The notes under the pieces were generated by a model, which did no database searches, was not told the DNA's origin, and was given only the letters and a program-made list of their open reading frames with translations. The position numbers were made by a program, and so were the translations under genes. From Mycobacterium sp. GA-1841 (GTDB lineage: Bacteria > Actinomycetota > Actinomycetes > Mycobacteriales > Mycobacteriaceae), in the NCBI RefSeq assembly GCF_001954135.1, contig NZ_MBEQ01000073.1, positions 31,827-95,826 on the forward strand: 64,000 bases of DNA. Reading direction: 5' to 3'. Positions 34,686-43,050 of the stretch are shown here, in pieces (position 1 is the first letter of the stretch; each line of letters starts with the position of its first letter).

Positions 34686-35569
34686 GCCAGATTCTCGTCG
34701 GCAAAACGGCATTGGTGACCGGAAGTAGCCGCGGAATCGGCCGGGCGATCGCGCAGCGGCTGGCGTCCGAAGGTGCAACGGTGGCGGTGACCGCCCGCGC
34801 ATTTGCCCCGACCCCGTCCACCCGGGCCGGCGTCACCGAGGCGATCCCGGGCACGATCGAGGAGACCATCGCGCTCATCGAGCAGGCCGGTGGTTCGGCC
34901 TTCGGGTTGGCTGCCGATCTGGAAGACAACGCCGCCCGCGACGGGCTGATCGAGGCCGTGGTCGAGCGCACCGGCCGGGTCGACATCCTGGTCAACAACG
35001 CGGGCTATGCGGACTACTCGGTCGTCGAGAACATGCCGGCGGAAACTTTCGACCGCACGGTGGAGCATTATCTGAAGACCCCGTTTGCCTTGACGAAAGC
35101 CGCTGTGCCGCACATGCGCTCCCACGGTGGCGGCTGGATCGTCAACATCGGCTCGGTCACCGGAGTGGCGCCCGTGCGGCCCTACCGGGACTACAACAAG
35201 ACCGCCGGTGACGTGATCTATGCATCGTGCAAGGCTGCGCTGCATCGGTTCACCCAGGGCGTGGCCGCCGAGCTGCTCGACGCGAACATCGCGGTCAACT
35301 GCGTCGGCCCCTCCACCGCGGTCCGCACGCCGGGCGCGGCCTCGTTGATCCCGGATACGTTTCCGACCGAACCTGTTGAGTACCTGGCCGAAACCGTGCT
35401 GGCGATGTGCCACCTTCCCGCCGCGGAGCGGACCGGCCTGGTGGCGTTCAGCTTGCACTATCCGTGGTCACAGCGGTTGGCAGTGCATTCGCTCGACGGT
35501 GCGACGGTCCTGCCGGCGTTGGAGCCACCGACGTCGGCGAATCCCAATATCGTCCCGGCCGGGGTCTAG
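34682..35569 (+). CDS. Short-chain dehydrogenase/reductase
   Basis: A 295-residue SDR. The cofactor motif is VTGSSRGIGRAIAQRLASEG (residues 12-31). NNAG is intact, and the active site Tyr-Ala-Ser-Cys-Lys is in VIYASCKAAL. Between the catalytic Ser and Tyr there is an insertion (PVRPYRDYNKTAGD) longer than usual. Translationally coupled to the BVMO, so it probably makes its ketone or acts on its product. It ends before the inverted-repeat element. Confidence 0.83.
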   Translation: MSQILVGKTALVTGSSRGIGRAIAQRLASEGATVAVTARAFAPTPSTRAGVTEAIPGTIEETIALIEQAGGSAFGLAADLEDNAARDGLIEAVVERTGRVDILVNNAGYADYSVVENMPAETFDRTVEHYLKTPFALTKAAVPHMRSHGGGWIVNIGSVTGVAPVRPYRDYNKTAGDVIYASCKAALHRFTQGVAAELLDANIAVNCVGPSTAVRTPGAASLIPDTFPTEPVEYLAETVLAMCHLPAAERTGLVAFSLHYPWSQRLAVHSLDGATVLPALEPPTSANPNIVPAGV

Positions 35570-35647
35570 ATTGGTTGGCCGGTGTTCTCGCGGCGTGAAG
35601 GGCGCCCCGGCCTCATCAATCACGGCTTTTGGCCGGGTATGCGATGT

Positions 35648-35938
35648 GCCCGACTATCAGCGACTTTTCAGCGACAATCACCACACGAGCAACGCGGACC
35701 TCATCAAACCCATTGTCGCTCAGCGTTTTCGCCACTCGAACATCTCTGACCTCATGCGCCCCATCCGTCCAGCGCCCGACTATCAGCGACTCTGTCGCTG
35801 TTGGCTGGACAACCCAAAACCCGTGACACATGTCGTGTTTGGCGACTGCCGTGACAGGAGTATAGATCGATGATGGGACAAACGGTGTCCATGATGCTCA
35901 TGCGGCGATTGTCGCTGAAAAGTCGCTAATAGGCGGGC
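35648..35938. mobile_element. MITE-like element with 52-bp imperfect inverted repeats
   Basis: The ends 35648-35699 and 35887-35938 are inverted copies. The outer 37 bases match with only four or five differences (both share AGCGACTTTTCAGCGACAAT), and the inner 15 match at 11 positions. An 18-base direct copy of the left tip recurs at 35774-35791, followed by a perfect 7-bp hairpin CAGCGAC-tct-GTCGCTG. The element is less GC-rich than its flanks, lies between two convergent genes and has no convincing coding frame. No target duplication was found. It occupies most of the 414-nt gap 35570-35983, where nothing else is recognised. Confidence 0.55.
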
Positions 35939-35983
35939 AGGTCGGCGCCTTCTCCGTCGACGCAACACGCCGAAGGGCCGCGC

Positions 35984-36967
35984 TCACAACACCGCATGGT
36001 CAGCTCGGCAAAAACTGTGGCACACCCGATCTCGGATGATCACGTCGGTGGTCTCGGGGTCGAACCAACGATCGACCACCGCCCAGTGGATCGGATGCAT
36101 CAGGTAGGGGCCCATCAGGCCGTCGACATCGGTGAACTCCTGCTCGAACACGTGCGTCCAGTCGCTCGTACCCATCGCGGTGTCGACTCGGCTCAATTGC
36201 CAGGCCGCGATCGTCGACACGTAGCGCGGCATCATCGCCAGTTCACTCTCGAACGCCGCGACCGTCTCGGCGTCCACATCGTCCGGCACACGCAGCAGCA
36301 GCGCCCGGTACACACTGCCGGTGCCGCGGCGGACCGGAGATCCCTGGTAGGTCACGCCGTTGACGCGGATGATCGACGGGTCGGCCAGCACGTCGTCGAA
36401 ATCACTGTTGTCCCAATCCTCTTGCCCCGAGAACCGGAGGTGGACCAGGATGTCACCGCCGTTGCGCGACCCGGGCAGCGTCGGTTGCACCAGTGGACTC
36501 AGCGCCCCGCTACGGTGCGCGGCCTCCCGCAAATCCGAGAGCACCCGGTCGCGTTCGGACTCGACGACGTCGAGCAGTCGGGTGACTCCCACGACGGTCG
36601 AACCGGATGACGGAATGGACACGTGCGCTGCGACGTCATCCATCTGCACGCCCTCGGCGGTGGAGGCGACGCTGCGATCGCGTTCGATGACCAGATCGGT
36701 GACACCGTCCCACCACCGGGCCACGGCCGGATCGGGCCGCCCTTGCCAGGTCATCTCCCACCAGGCCTGCGGACTCGGCAGCGACCAGGTGACGGTGACC
36801 ACGTTGGAACGGTCGTCGAACCAGATGGGTGGACTGACCAAGACATCGCGCAAGGTCATGCCGCGCGCACGGGCGCCGGGCGCGTAGCCGTTGAGGTAGG
36901 CGTCGATGAACTTCTGTGCGCATCCCGGCGCGGTGACGACCCGGTCGATCACGAATACCTCGCCCAT
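35984..36967 (-). CDS. Two-domain protein with Dabb/ferredoxin-like folds
   Basis: A 327-residue protein of uncertain function. Both halves look like small alpha+beta barrels. The N-terminus (VIDRVVTAPGCAQKFIDAYL, residues 6-25) resembles NIPSNAP/monooxygenase-like domains. The C-terminus (DWTHVFEQEFTDVDGLMGPY then HPIHWAVVDRWFDP) resembles stress-responsive Dabb domains. Family members include small cyclases, dehalogenases and stress proteins. A TAACCT -10 box lies 6 nt before the ATG (36967), so the mRNA is probably leaderless. No partner gene on the same strand is adjacent. Confidence 0.7.
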   Translation of the reverse strand: MGEVFVIDRVVTAPGCAQKFIDAYLNGYAPGARARGMTLRDVLVSPPIWFDDRSNVVTVTWSLPSPQAWWEMTWQGRPDPAVARWWDGVTDLVIERDRSVASTAEGVQMDDVAAHVSIPSSGSTVVGVTRLLDVVESERDRVLSDLREAAHRSGALSPLVQPTLPGSRNGGDILVHLRFSGQEDWDNSDFDDVLADPSIIRVNGVTYQGSPVRRGTGSVYRALLLRVPDDVDAETVAAFESELAMMPRYVSTIAAWQLSRVDTAMGTSDWTHVFEQEFTDVDGLMGPYLMHPIHWAVVDRWFDPETTDVIIRDRVCHSFCRADHAVL

Positions 36968-36973
36968 GTCGCG

Positions 36974-36979
36974 AGGTTA
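36974..36979 (-). promoter_or_regulatory. Candidate -10 box for the leaderless Dabb-like gene
   Basis: Minus-strand TAACCT lies 6 nt upstream of the ATG at 36967 with no Shine-Dalgarno between, matching the TANNNT leaderless pattern. Confidence 0.42.
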
Positions 36980-37067
36980 TGGCGCGCGGGCCGCCGAGCG
37001 TCACCGTGCTCCCGACCATCGGGAAACTGCCGTTGACCGCCGACAGGGTCCGCGCGAAGGTGACCGG

Positions 37068-38273
37068 ATGACCGATCCGTTCAGCCCGGCCCAGCTAGGG
37101 CCCGTGACGCTGCGAAACCGAGTGATCAAGGCCGCCACCTCGGAAGGCCGGTCACCCGATGGACTGGTCACCGATGAACTCATCGACTTCCATCGCAGCT
37201 TCGCCGAGGGCGGCGTCGGGATGACCACGGTGGCCTACTGCTGTGTATCCCCGCAAGGTGCGAGCGCCCCAGGCCAGATCGTCATGAACCGCAAGGCATT
37301 ACCGGGTCTGCGGCAGCTCACCGATGCGGTACATCAGGCCGGCGCGGCCATCTCGGCACAGCTGGGGCATGCCGGGGTGGTGGCGCAGAAGAAGCTCACC
37401 GGCGTCACCGCCGTCGCGCCCAGCCGATTCATCAACCCGACCTCGTTCGCCTACTGCCGCGAGATCACCCGCAGCGAGATCGACCTGGTGATCACCCAGT
37501 TCGGGGATGCGGCACGGGTGGCGGTCGATGCCGGATTCGACGCTGTGGAACTGCATTTCGGCCACCTGTACCTACCCAGCTCGTTCCTCAGCCCGCTGAT
37601 CAACCGCCGCAAGGACGAGTACGGCGGTGACATCGACAACCGCTCGCGCTTCGTGCGGCAGATCGCAGACAGGGTCCGCGAGGTGGTGGGCGACCGCATC
37701 GCGGTGATCGCCAAACTGGACATGGACGACGGCCTACCGGGCAGCATCTGGATCGACGAAGCACTGCGGACCGCCCAACTCCTCGATGCCGACGCCACAC
37801 TGGACGCCCTCGAGCTCACCCAGGGATCGTCGGTGTACAAGCCGATGTACCTGTTCCGGGGCGATGTGCCGGTCAAGGAGTTCGCCACGGTGATGCCGCC
37901 GGCGCTGCGGCCCGCTGTCCGACTGGTCGGTAAGCAGGCGATGGGCGTCTACCCCTATCGCGACCTCTACATGCTGGAGGCCGCCCGCCAGTTCGTGCCG
38001 ATCATGCGGAACACCAAACTCATTCTGCTGGGCGGGATCACGGACCGCGGGCACCTGGAGACCGGGCTGGCCGAAGGATTCGATTTCCTCGCCATGGGCC
38101 GCGCGTTGCTGCGGGAACCCGACCGGGTCAACACGATGATGTCCGAACCGGCGTCACGCAGTCGCTGCAACCACAACAACAAGTGCATGGTGACAGTGTT
38201 CGGTCGGACGCACTGCGTGCTCGATCCCGATCAACGCTATGGTGCCGCCTTAACGAGCGAGCAGGTCACCTAG
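37068..38273 (+). CDS. Old-yellow-enzyme family NADH:flavin oxidoreductase
   Basis: A 401-residue FMN enzyme of the OYE/2,4-dienoyl-CoA reductase group. FSPAQLGPVTLRNRVIKAAT (residues 4-23) is the N-terminal FMN strand. VAYCCVSPQG, AQLGHAGVVAQKKL and the catalytic DAVELHFGHLYLPSSFLSPL (about 149-168) follow. LILLGGITDRGHLETGLAEG (about 318-337) binds the FMN phosphate. HNNKCMV near the end contains only one of the cysteines used by the 4Fe-4S dienoyl-CoA reductases, so a cluster is unlikely. The ATG at 37068 has AAGG 7 nt upstream. Could reduce an enone of the steroid ring. The 3' end overlaps the convergent lipase by 24 nt. Confidence 0.87.
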   Translation: MTDPFSPAQLGPVTLRNRVIKAATSEGRSPDGLVTDELIDFHRSFAEGGVGMTTVAYCCVSPQGASAPGQIVMNRKALPGLRQLTDAVHQAGAAISAQLGHAGVVAQKKLTGVTAVAPSRFINPTSFAYCREITRSEIDLVITQFGDAARVAVDAGFDAVELHFGHLYLPSSFLSPLINRRKDEYGGDIDNRSRFVRQIADRVREVVGDRIAVIAKLDMDDGLPGSIWIDEALRTAQLLDADATLDALELTQGSSVYKPMYLFRGDVPVKEFATVMPPALRPAVRLVGKQAMGVYPYRDLYMLEAARQFVPIMRNTKLILLGGITDRGHLETGLAEGFDFLAMGRALLREPDRVNTMMSEPASRSRCNHNNKCMVTVFGRTHCVLDPDQRYGAALTSEQVT

Positions 38274-39173
38274 GGCTTGGCTCGACTCCCGGCGGGCCCG
38301 GTGCGCGAGGTCCAGCATCGGCATGGTCATGAAGCCGTGGATGCCACCGTCGAAGGCGCAGCGGGTAACTGACACACCCGCCTTCTCCAGGGCATCGGCA
38401 TAGGCGATGCCCTCGTCGCGCAGCGGATCATGGCCGGCCAGGACGACGACGGCCGGCGGCAACCCGTTCAGCTCACCCTGTAACGGCGATGCGTACGGGT
38501 GCCGCCGGTCGGTGACTGCGGGCACGTACTGGTCCCAATACCATTGCAGCGCCGGCCTCGGATTGTAGAAACCGTTGCCGAACAACCGGTAGGAGTCGGT
38601 GTCGAAATCCGCTGCGATCACCGGGTACAGCAGAAGCTGTGCCGCCAGATCCGGCCCACCGCGGTCGCGGGCCATCAGCGTCGTCACCGCGGCCAGATTC
38701 CCGCCGGCACTGTCGCCGCCCACCGCCACCCGGGCCGGGTCGGCGCCGAAGTCGGCGGCGTGGTCGACAGCCCACCGGACCGCAGCGTAGAAATCTTCGG
38801 CGGCTGTGGGCCAGCGGTGCTCGGGAGCTAACCGGTAGTCCACCGAAACCACCACCGCTGGAGCGAGATTGGCGAGGTTGCGGCACAGCCCGTCGTGGCT
38901 GTCGAGGTCGCAGAACACGAAGCCGCCGCCGTGGGCGTAGACCAGCATGGGGAGCGGTTCGGATGCGTCGGGCCGGTAGACGCGGACGTCGATGCGGCCG
39001 TTGTCGACCGGGATCTGATAGTCGGCAACGGAGGTGACCGGCTCAGGAGCAGGATTCGCCACGAAGCGGGCGTGGATGGCGGCCCGGGCTTCGGCACCCG
39101 TCATCGTGTGGACCGGCGGGAAGCCCGAATCGAGAGCTTCGATCATCTGCGCGATCTGGGGATCGAGGGTCAT
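38250..39173 (-). CDS. HSL-type alpha/beta hydrolase (LipH/LipI-like)
   Basis: A 307-residue hormone-sensitive-lipase-family esterase. The oxyanion loop is LVYAHGGGFVFCDLDSHDGL (about 77-96), the nucleophile elbow is VAVGGDSAGGNLAAVTTL, and the acid and base are in LAGHDPLRDEG and DGGIHGFMTM. The ATG at 39173 overlaps the stop of the IclR gene (ATGA), so it is the structural gene controlled by that regulator. Could open a lactone made by a Baeyer-Villiger monooxygenase; substrate unproven. Confidence 0.87.
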   Translation of the reverse strand: MTLDPQIAQMIEALDSGFPPVHTMTGAEARAAIHARFVANPAPEPVTSVADYQIPVDNGRIDVRVYRPDASEPLPMLVYAHGGGFVFCDLDSHDGLCRNLANLAPAVVVSVDYRLAPEHRWPTAAEDFYAAVRWAVDHAADFGADPARVAVGGDSAGGNLAAVTTLMARDRGGPDLAAQLLLYPVIAADFDTDSYRLFGNGFYNPRPALQWYWDQYVPAVTDRRHPYASPLQGELNGLPPAVVVLAGHDPLRDEGIAYADALEKAGVSVTRCAFDGGIHGFMTMPMLDLAHRARRESSQALGDLLAR

Positions 39174-40033
39174 GCCGGCAGCAGGGCCGAGGTGGATCGT
39201 TGCGCGACGGGAGTGGCACCGCGCAACGGGCGCAGCGGCTGCAAGGTCGGTGCCACTCGTTGCGGCCCATCCTCGGCATTGCGCCAGATACCCATCGCGG
39301 TCATACGCACCGGCGCGGTGAGTCGCTGATCGAATGTCATCCGGTTCATGGGTCCACATACCGACACGGCCGCAACGGCTGCACCGGCCGGGCCGATCGG
39401 CGCTGCGACACAACCGAATCCGGGAAGTGATTCTTCGCGCTCGAAAGCCACCCCATGGGCCCGGACCTTGGCCAGCTCGGCTTCGAGTTGACGTTCCGTG
39501 CTGATCGAAAACCGCGTCCGGCGCGTCGCCAGGTCGGCTTGGGCGGACGGGTTGTCGGCCAGGATCGCTTTGCCGACCGCCGTACAGTGCGCGGGCTGGC
39601 GCCCGCCGACCCGAGTCGGGATGGCGGCCACCATCTGACCACCGATCTTCTCCAGGTACACCACGTCGGACCCGTCCAGGACCGCCAGGTGGACCACCAA
39701 CCCGGTGGCGCGGTGCAGATCGCGCAGCAAGGGAATCGCTGCCCGGTGGATGCGGTCCTGATGCAGCGCCAGCGAGCCCAACTCAACCAGGCGCATGCCC
39801 AACTCGTAATCGCGGCCGTCGCGGCGGAGCCAGCGCAGCTGGACCAGTCGCTCAAGGATGCGGTGCGCCGACGACCGGGGCAGGCCGGTGCGGCGCACGA
39901 TGTCGGCCAGCGTCAGGCGGGCCGTGCCGTCGAAGGCATCGAGTACCAGGGAAACCCGGTCGATGACAGCGCTGGGTGTCTCGAGCGTCGCCTTCTTACC
40001 CGTGACTGGGGGGTGTTCGATCATCGCGGTCAT
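39170..40033 (-). CDS. IclR-family transcriptional regulator
   Basis: A 287-residue IclR regulator. The N-terminal winged helix (about 19-80) has DAFDGTARLTLADIVRRTGL, SSAHRILERLVQLRWLRRDG and YELGMRLVELG. The C-terminal effector domain has VVHLAVLDGSDVVYLEKIGG, HCTAVGKAILA and FEREESLPGFGCVAAPIGPA. A 35-residue tail is longer than usual. The ATG at 40033 has GGAGG 4 nt upstream. It is co-transcribed with the lipase and preceded by a strong palindrome that is its likely operator. Confidence 0.9.
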   Translation of the reverse strand: MTAMIEHPPVTGKKATLETPSAVIDRVSLVLDAFDGTARLTLADIVRRTGLPRSSAHRILERLVQLRWLRRDGRDYELGMRLVELGSLALHQDRIHRAAIPLLRDLHRATGLVVHLAVLDGSDVVYLEKIGGQMVAAIPTRVGGRQPAHCTAVGKAILADNPSAQADLATRRTRFSISTERQLEAELAKVRAHGVAFEREESLPGFGCVAAPIGPAGAAVAAVSVCGPMNRMTFDQRLTAPVRMTAMGIWRNAEDGPQRVAPTLQPLRPLRGATPVAQRSTSALLPA

Positions 40034-40060
40034 GGTTCCTCCAGGGGCTGCCCCGCCGGG

Positions 40061-40085
40061 CATATGACTAATAGTCATATGACTA
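40061..40085. promoter_or_regulatory. Overlapping palindromic operator for the IclR regulator
   Basis: CATATGACTA and TAGTCATATG are perfect inverted arms around a central A (40061-40081). A second perfect palindrome TAGTCATATGACTA (40072-40085) overlaps it, so the half-site ATATGACTA occurs three times. It is strikingly AT-rich for this genome and sits 28-52 nt upstream of the iclR ATG. Autoregulation is the simplest reading. Confidence 0.6.
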
Positions 40086-40105
40086 CCACAAGTATGTGTC
40101 CGCTG

Positions 40106-40602
40106 TCACGTTATTGGCGGCGTTATCAGCTCCGTCGCATTCTGGCCGAACCGGACAATCTGTTTTCCCAGGTCACCCACCTCTTTCGGATCGAGTTCGC
40201 GATAGGGCTGAGCTGACACCGACATGACGACATTGCCGCCGAAGTCGCGGATCGGCGCCGAGATAGTGGCCACCGCGATACGGCCCTCGGCCGATTTGCC
40301 GGTGAAATCGTCGGGCAGGACGTCAACCACGGTCAGATCGGCGACGGCTCCGGCCAGCCTGGTGGACACGGCGTCCGGCGCCTTTCCGTCGTCAAGGGCG
40401 ATCAGCGCGTCGAAAACTCGGATGAGGGGCCCGCTGAGTCGTTCCACTCCGTAGCCGCGTTGATGAATCTCGCTGAGCACACGGGTGATCCGGTCGGAGA
40501 ACGCGTCGCTGACCGGACCTGATGTCGACATCCACTGTGCGGCGGCCTCGGGCGAATCCCAGGCGACGAACTCGCGGCCGAAGGGCGGACCTAACGCTTC
40601 CC
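40106..40602 (-). pseudogene. IclR regulator remnant (effector domain only)
   Basis: The frame encodes only the end of an IclR effector domain. It reads LGPPFGREFVAWDSPEAAAQ, where 'PPFG..F.AW' is the family signature, then a helix, ISAPIRDFGGNVVMSVSAQP and a final ELDPKEVGDLGKQIVRFG helix. The DNA-binding half is missing. Upstream the frame runs into the hairpin at 40604-40660 and a stop. The only good start is an internal ATG at 40531, giving 141 residues. Most likely a truncated pseudogene left by a rearrangement; a free-standing effector-binding protein is the alternative. Confidence 0.65.
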
Positions 40603-40603
40603 T

Positions 40604-40660
40604 CGAATGTGAAGAAGATCGCGAGAATTCCGGAGAATCTCGCGATCTTCTTCACGTTCG
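40604..40660. terminator. 23-bp near-perfect hairpin, probable terminator
   Basis: Arms 40604-40626 and 40638-40660 are inverted copies with one G-T type difference and an 11-nt loop; the core is GTGAAGAAGATCGCGAGA. It begins 4 nt after the stop of the flavoprotein gene (40665), so it probably ends the hsaA-hsaC-flavoprotein transcript. No T-tract. It abuts the truncated IclR frame and may mark the rearrangement junction. Confidence 0.6.
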
Positions 40661-40664
40661 GCGT

Positions 40665-42134
40665 TCAGGCTTGGGCAGCGCCGGCCCCGGCGCGGCGACC
40701 GTAGAAGCTGCCGTCGCCCAGCGACACCCCGCTGGCGTAACCCCAGGCGGCCAGGCCGGCGGTGCAGCGTCCGGCTGCGAAGAGGCCAGGAATCGGCTCG
40801 CCGCTGACGTGCAGCACCTCGGCGTCCAGCGTGGTGGCCAGACCGCCGAGGGTGAAGCCGCCGGTGCTCTCGCGCAGGTCGATCGCACCCACCGGAGACT
40901 TGATCGGCTTGAGCCACTGCGATTTCTTGTGCAACAAGGGATCTTCGCCCCGGGCCGCACCGTCGTTGTAGGCATCCACGGTGGCCTGCAAAGAGTTCGG
41001 CGGGAGCCCGATCTCGGCCTCCAGCTCGGCGACGGTATCGGCCACCCACGTCGGCGGCCGCATCATCAGCTGCGGCGACAGCGAGGCCATCGCCTCCTCC
41101 TGCGCATCGCCGTCGATGATCAGATAGGCCGTGTTGCTCTGGTGATACAGCGTCAGCTGTCCGGCCCGGCCCGGATAGGTGTCCTCGGCGACATAGCGCT
41201 GACCCCGCTCATTCACCAGAATCCCACGCACCAACTGCTGCGGATCGATGAACAGCGCCACCTCGGTGGCATCCATGTGGGCCAGATCGGCGCCGAGCGC
41301 CTGCGCCATCCGGATGGCCTGCCCGTCGTGCTGCTCGATCGACGCGGCCGGGCGCCCGGCAATCCGCGGGGCGTACTGGGCGACCATGGCGTCGTTGTAG
41401 GCGAAACTTCCCATCGCCAACACCACGCCGCGGCGGGCCCGTACAGCGATCTCGTTGCCGTACTGCCGCGCCACCACTCCGGCCACGCGACCGTCGGATT
41501 CGACGACCAACCGCTGCACCCGCATGTCGTACAGGGACCGCGCGCCCGCCGCATTCGCGGTGTCGACAAGCGGTTTCATCAACATGAAACCGGCGCTGGC
41601 CTCGCCCTGCTTCTTGTTCGACATCTGCGGCACATGCCCGCGCGGGGCCGGCGTCGCAATCGTGTTGAACGGGTAGGAGTTCTCGCCACCGGAGTACATC
41701 AGCCCTTGGTCGCCCATCGGCTCCCAGCCGGGCTCGCCGAAGAACTCGGCCTTGAACGGCACTCCGCAGCCCACCAGCCAGTCGAAGTGCGCGACGCTGC
41801 CGCCGCAGTAATCGGCGATGCGGGCCGCGTCGGCGCCGGGACCCATGGCGGCGTTGAGGAAGGCGGCCATGTTGTCGACCGAATCGTCGAAGCCGCAGGC
41901 TTTCTGGATGGGTGTGCCGCCGCCGAGATAGATGAATCCGCCGGCCATCGAGGCGGCTCCGCCCCAAGAACCGGTGCGTTCCAGCACCAGGACGTCGGCC
42001 CCGGCGCGGGTGGCCTCGACGGCCGCGGCCGCCCCGGCGACGCCGTAACCGGCGATGACGACGTCGGCCTCATGGTCCCAATTCGCCACTTCGGTGGCGG
42101 CGATCGGGCTGGGATCGAACGACGGAGTTGTCAC
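40665..42134 (-). CDS. FAD-binding ketosteroid dehydrogenase-like flavoprotein
   Basis: A 489-residue fumarate-reductase/KstD-superfamily flavoenzyme. The FAD motif is VVIAGYGVAGAAAAVEATRA (about 24-43), then ERTGSWGGAASMAGGFIYLG. The C-terminus has STGGFTLGGLATTLDAEVL and LFAAGRCTAGLAAWGYASG. The end block differs from classical KstD and looks closer to delta4(5alpha)-ketosteroid dehydrogenases, but this is tentative. The GTG overlaps the dioxygenase stop (GTGA), so it is coupled to the HsaC-like gene. Second KstD-like enzyme of the island. Confidence 0.83.
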   Translation of the reverse strand: MTTPSFDPSPIAATEVANWDHEADVVIAGYGVAGAAAAVEATRAGADVLVLERTGSWGGAASMAGGFIYLGGGTPIQKACGFDDSVDNMAAFLNAAMGPGADAARIADYCGGSVAHFDWLVGCGVPFKAEFFGEPGWEPMGDQGLMYSGGENSYPFNTIATPAPRGHVPQMSNKKQGEASAGFMLMKPLVDTANAAGARSLYDMRVQRLVVESDGRVAGVVARQYGNEIAVRARRGVVLAMGSFAYNDAMVAQYAPRIAGRPAASIEQHDGQAIRMAQALGADLAHMDATEVALFIDPQQLVRGILVNERGQRYVAEDTYPGRAGQLTLYHQSNTAYLIIDGDAQEEAMASLSPQLMMRPPTWVADTVAELEAEIGLPPNSLQATVDAYNDGAARGEDPLLHKKSQWLKPIKSPVGAIDLRESTGGFTLGGLATTLDAEVLHVSGEPIPGLFAAGRCTAGLAAWGYASGVSLGDGSFYGRRAGAGAAQA

Positions 42135-43039
42135 GGTTGCATCGCCTTCGGCAAATCGCTGACCCACTGGTGTCCCCAGTAGCTGTCGGCAGTGATTTCT
42201 TCTGCGGTGTAATAGGTTTCGTCGACGCGCATGCCCTCGGTGCCGAACTCGATGTCCCAGTCACCGGGCGCGCGCACATAGAACGACACCATCTTGTCGT
42301 TGGTGTGCCGACCCAGGGTCGAGGACAGCTGGAAGCCCTCGGCGTTCACCCGATCCAGGGCCTGCCCGACCGCGTCCAGCGTGTCGACCTCGACCATGAG
42401 ATGAATGAGGCCCGGATCGCGCAGGGTCTGCGCCGGACAGAGCGCCAGGCTGTGGTGGCGCTCGTTGATGCCCATGAACCGGACCCGGATCGGGCCGAAT
42501 TCCGGCGGCACCGGAACCCGGAATGCCCCGCGGGACTTGAAACCCAGTACCTCGGTGTAGAACTCGAACAAGCCGTTGACGTCGAGCGCGGGCAACACCA
42601 CATGCCCGAGGCCCTGATCGCCGGTGACGAACTTCGCCCCGAACGGCGTGACGACGGGGGAGTGGTCGAGGACCGGACCATGGAACACCTCCAGCGAGGT
42701 ACCGGCCGGATCGTCGAAAGCGATGGCTTCCTCCACCCGTCGGGCGTCGGTCTCCTCGAGTGACAACTGCTTGAACGGCACGCCCGCAGCATCCAGCGCG
42801 GCCTTTACCTGCTCCAGATCGGCATGGTCACGCACCTCCCAGCCGACCGCCATGATCTTGTCGACGTCGCCGGGCACGACGATGATCCGGGCGGCGCGTT
42901 CATCCATCCGCAGATACAGGGCGGACTCGTCCGGGCCGGTACCGGTGGCGAACCCGAGGACGTTGAACGCGAAGTGGCGCCAGCGCTCGATGTCGGAGGC
43001 GGCGACGGTGACGTAGCCGAGGCTCTTGATCAATCCCAT
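42131..43039 (-). CDS. HsaC-like extradiol (meta-cleavage) dioxygenase
   Basis: A 302-residue type I extradiol dioxygenase with two VOC domains. The Fe(II) ligands should be the His of GLGHVVLPALD (about 145), the His of ERHHSLALCP (about 215) and the Glu of DWDIEFGTEG (about 266). Collinear with HsaC (Rv3568c), which cleaves the catechol ring made from ring A of steroids; IKSLGYVTVAASDIERWRHF is the conserved N-terminus. It lies between HsaA-like and flavoprotein genes in one operon. A bacterial biphenyl-type substrate is the alternative. Confidence 0.9.
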   Translation of the reverse strand: MGLIKSLGYVTVAASDIERWRHFAFNVLGFATGTGPDESALYLRMDERAARIIVVPGDVDKIMAVGWEVRDHADLEQVKAALDAAGVPFKQLSLEETDARRVEEAIAFDDPAGTSLEVFHGPVLDHSPVVTPFGAKFVTGDQGLGHVVLPALDVNGLFEFYTEVLGFKSRGAFRVPVPPEFGPIRVRFMGINERHHSLALCPAQTLRDPGLIHLMVEVDTLDAVGQALDRVNAEGFQLSSTLGRHTNDKMVSFYVRAPGDWDIEFGTEGMRVDETYYTAEEITADSYWGHQWVSDLPKAMQP

Positions 43040-43050
43040 GTCTCGCCCTC

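Noticed and set aside
35570..35983. Small protein genes in the gap
   Set aside because: Short frames on both strands arise from the inverted repeats and have no start signals or protein-like composition.
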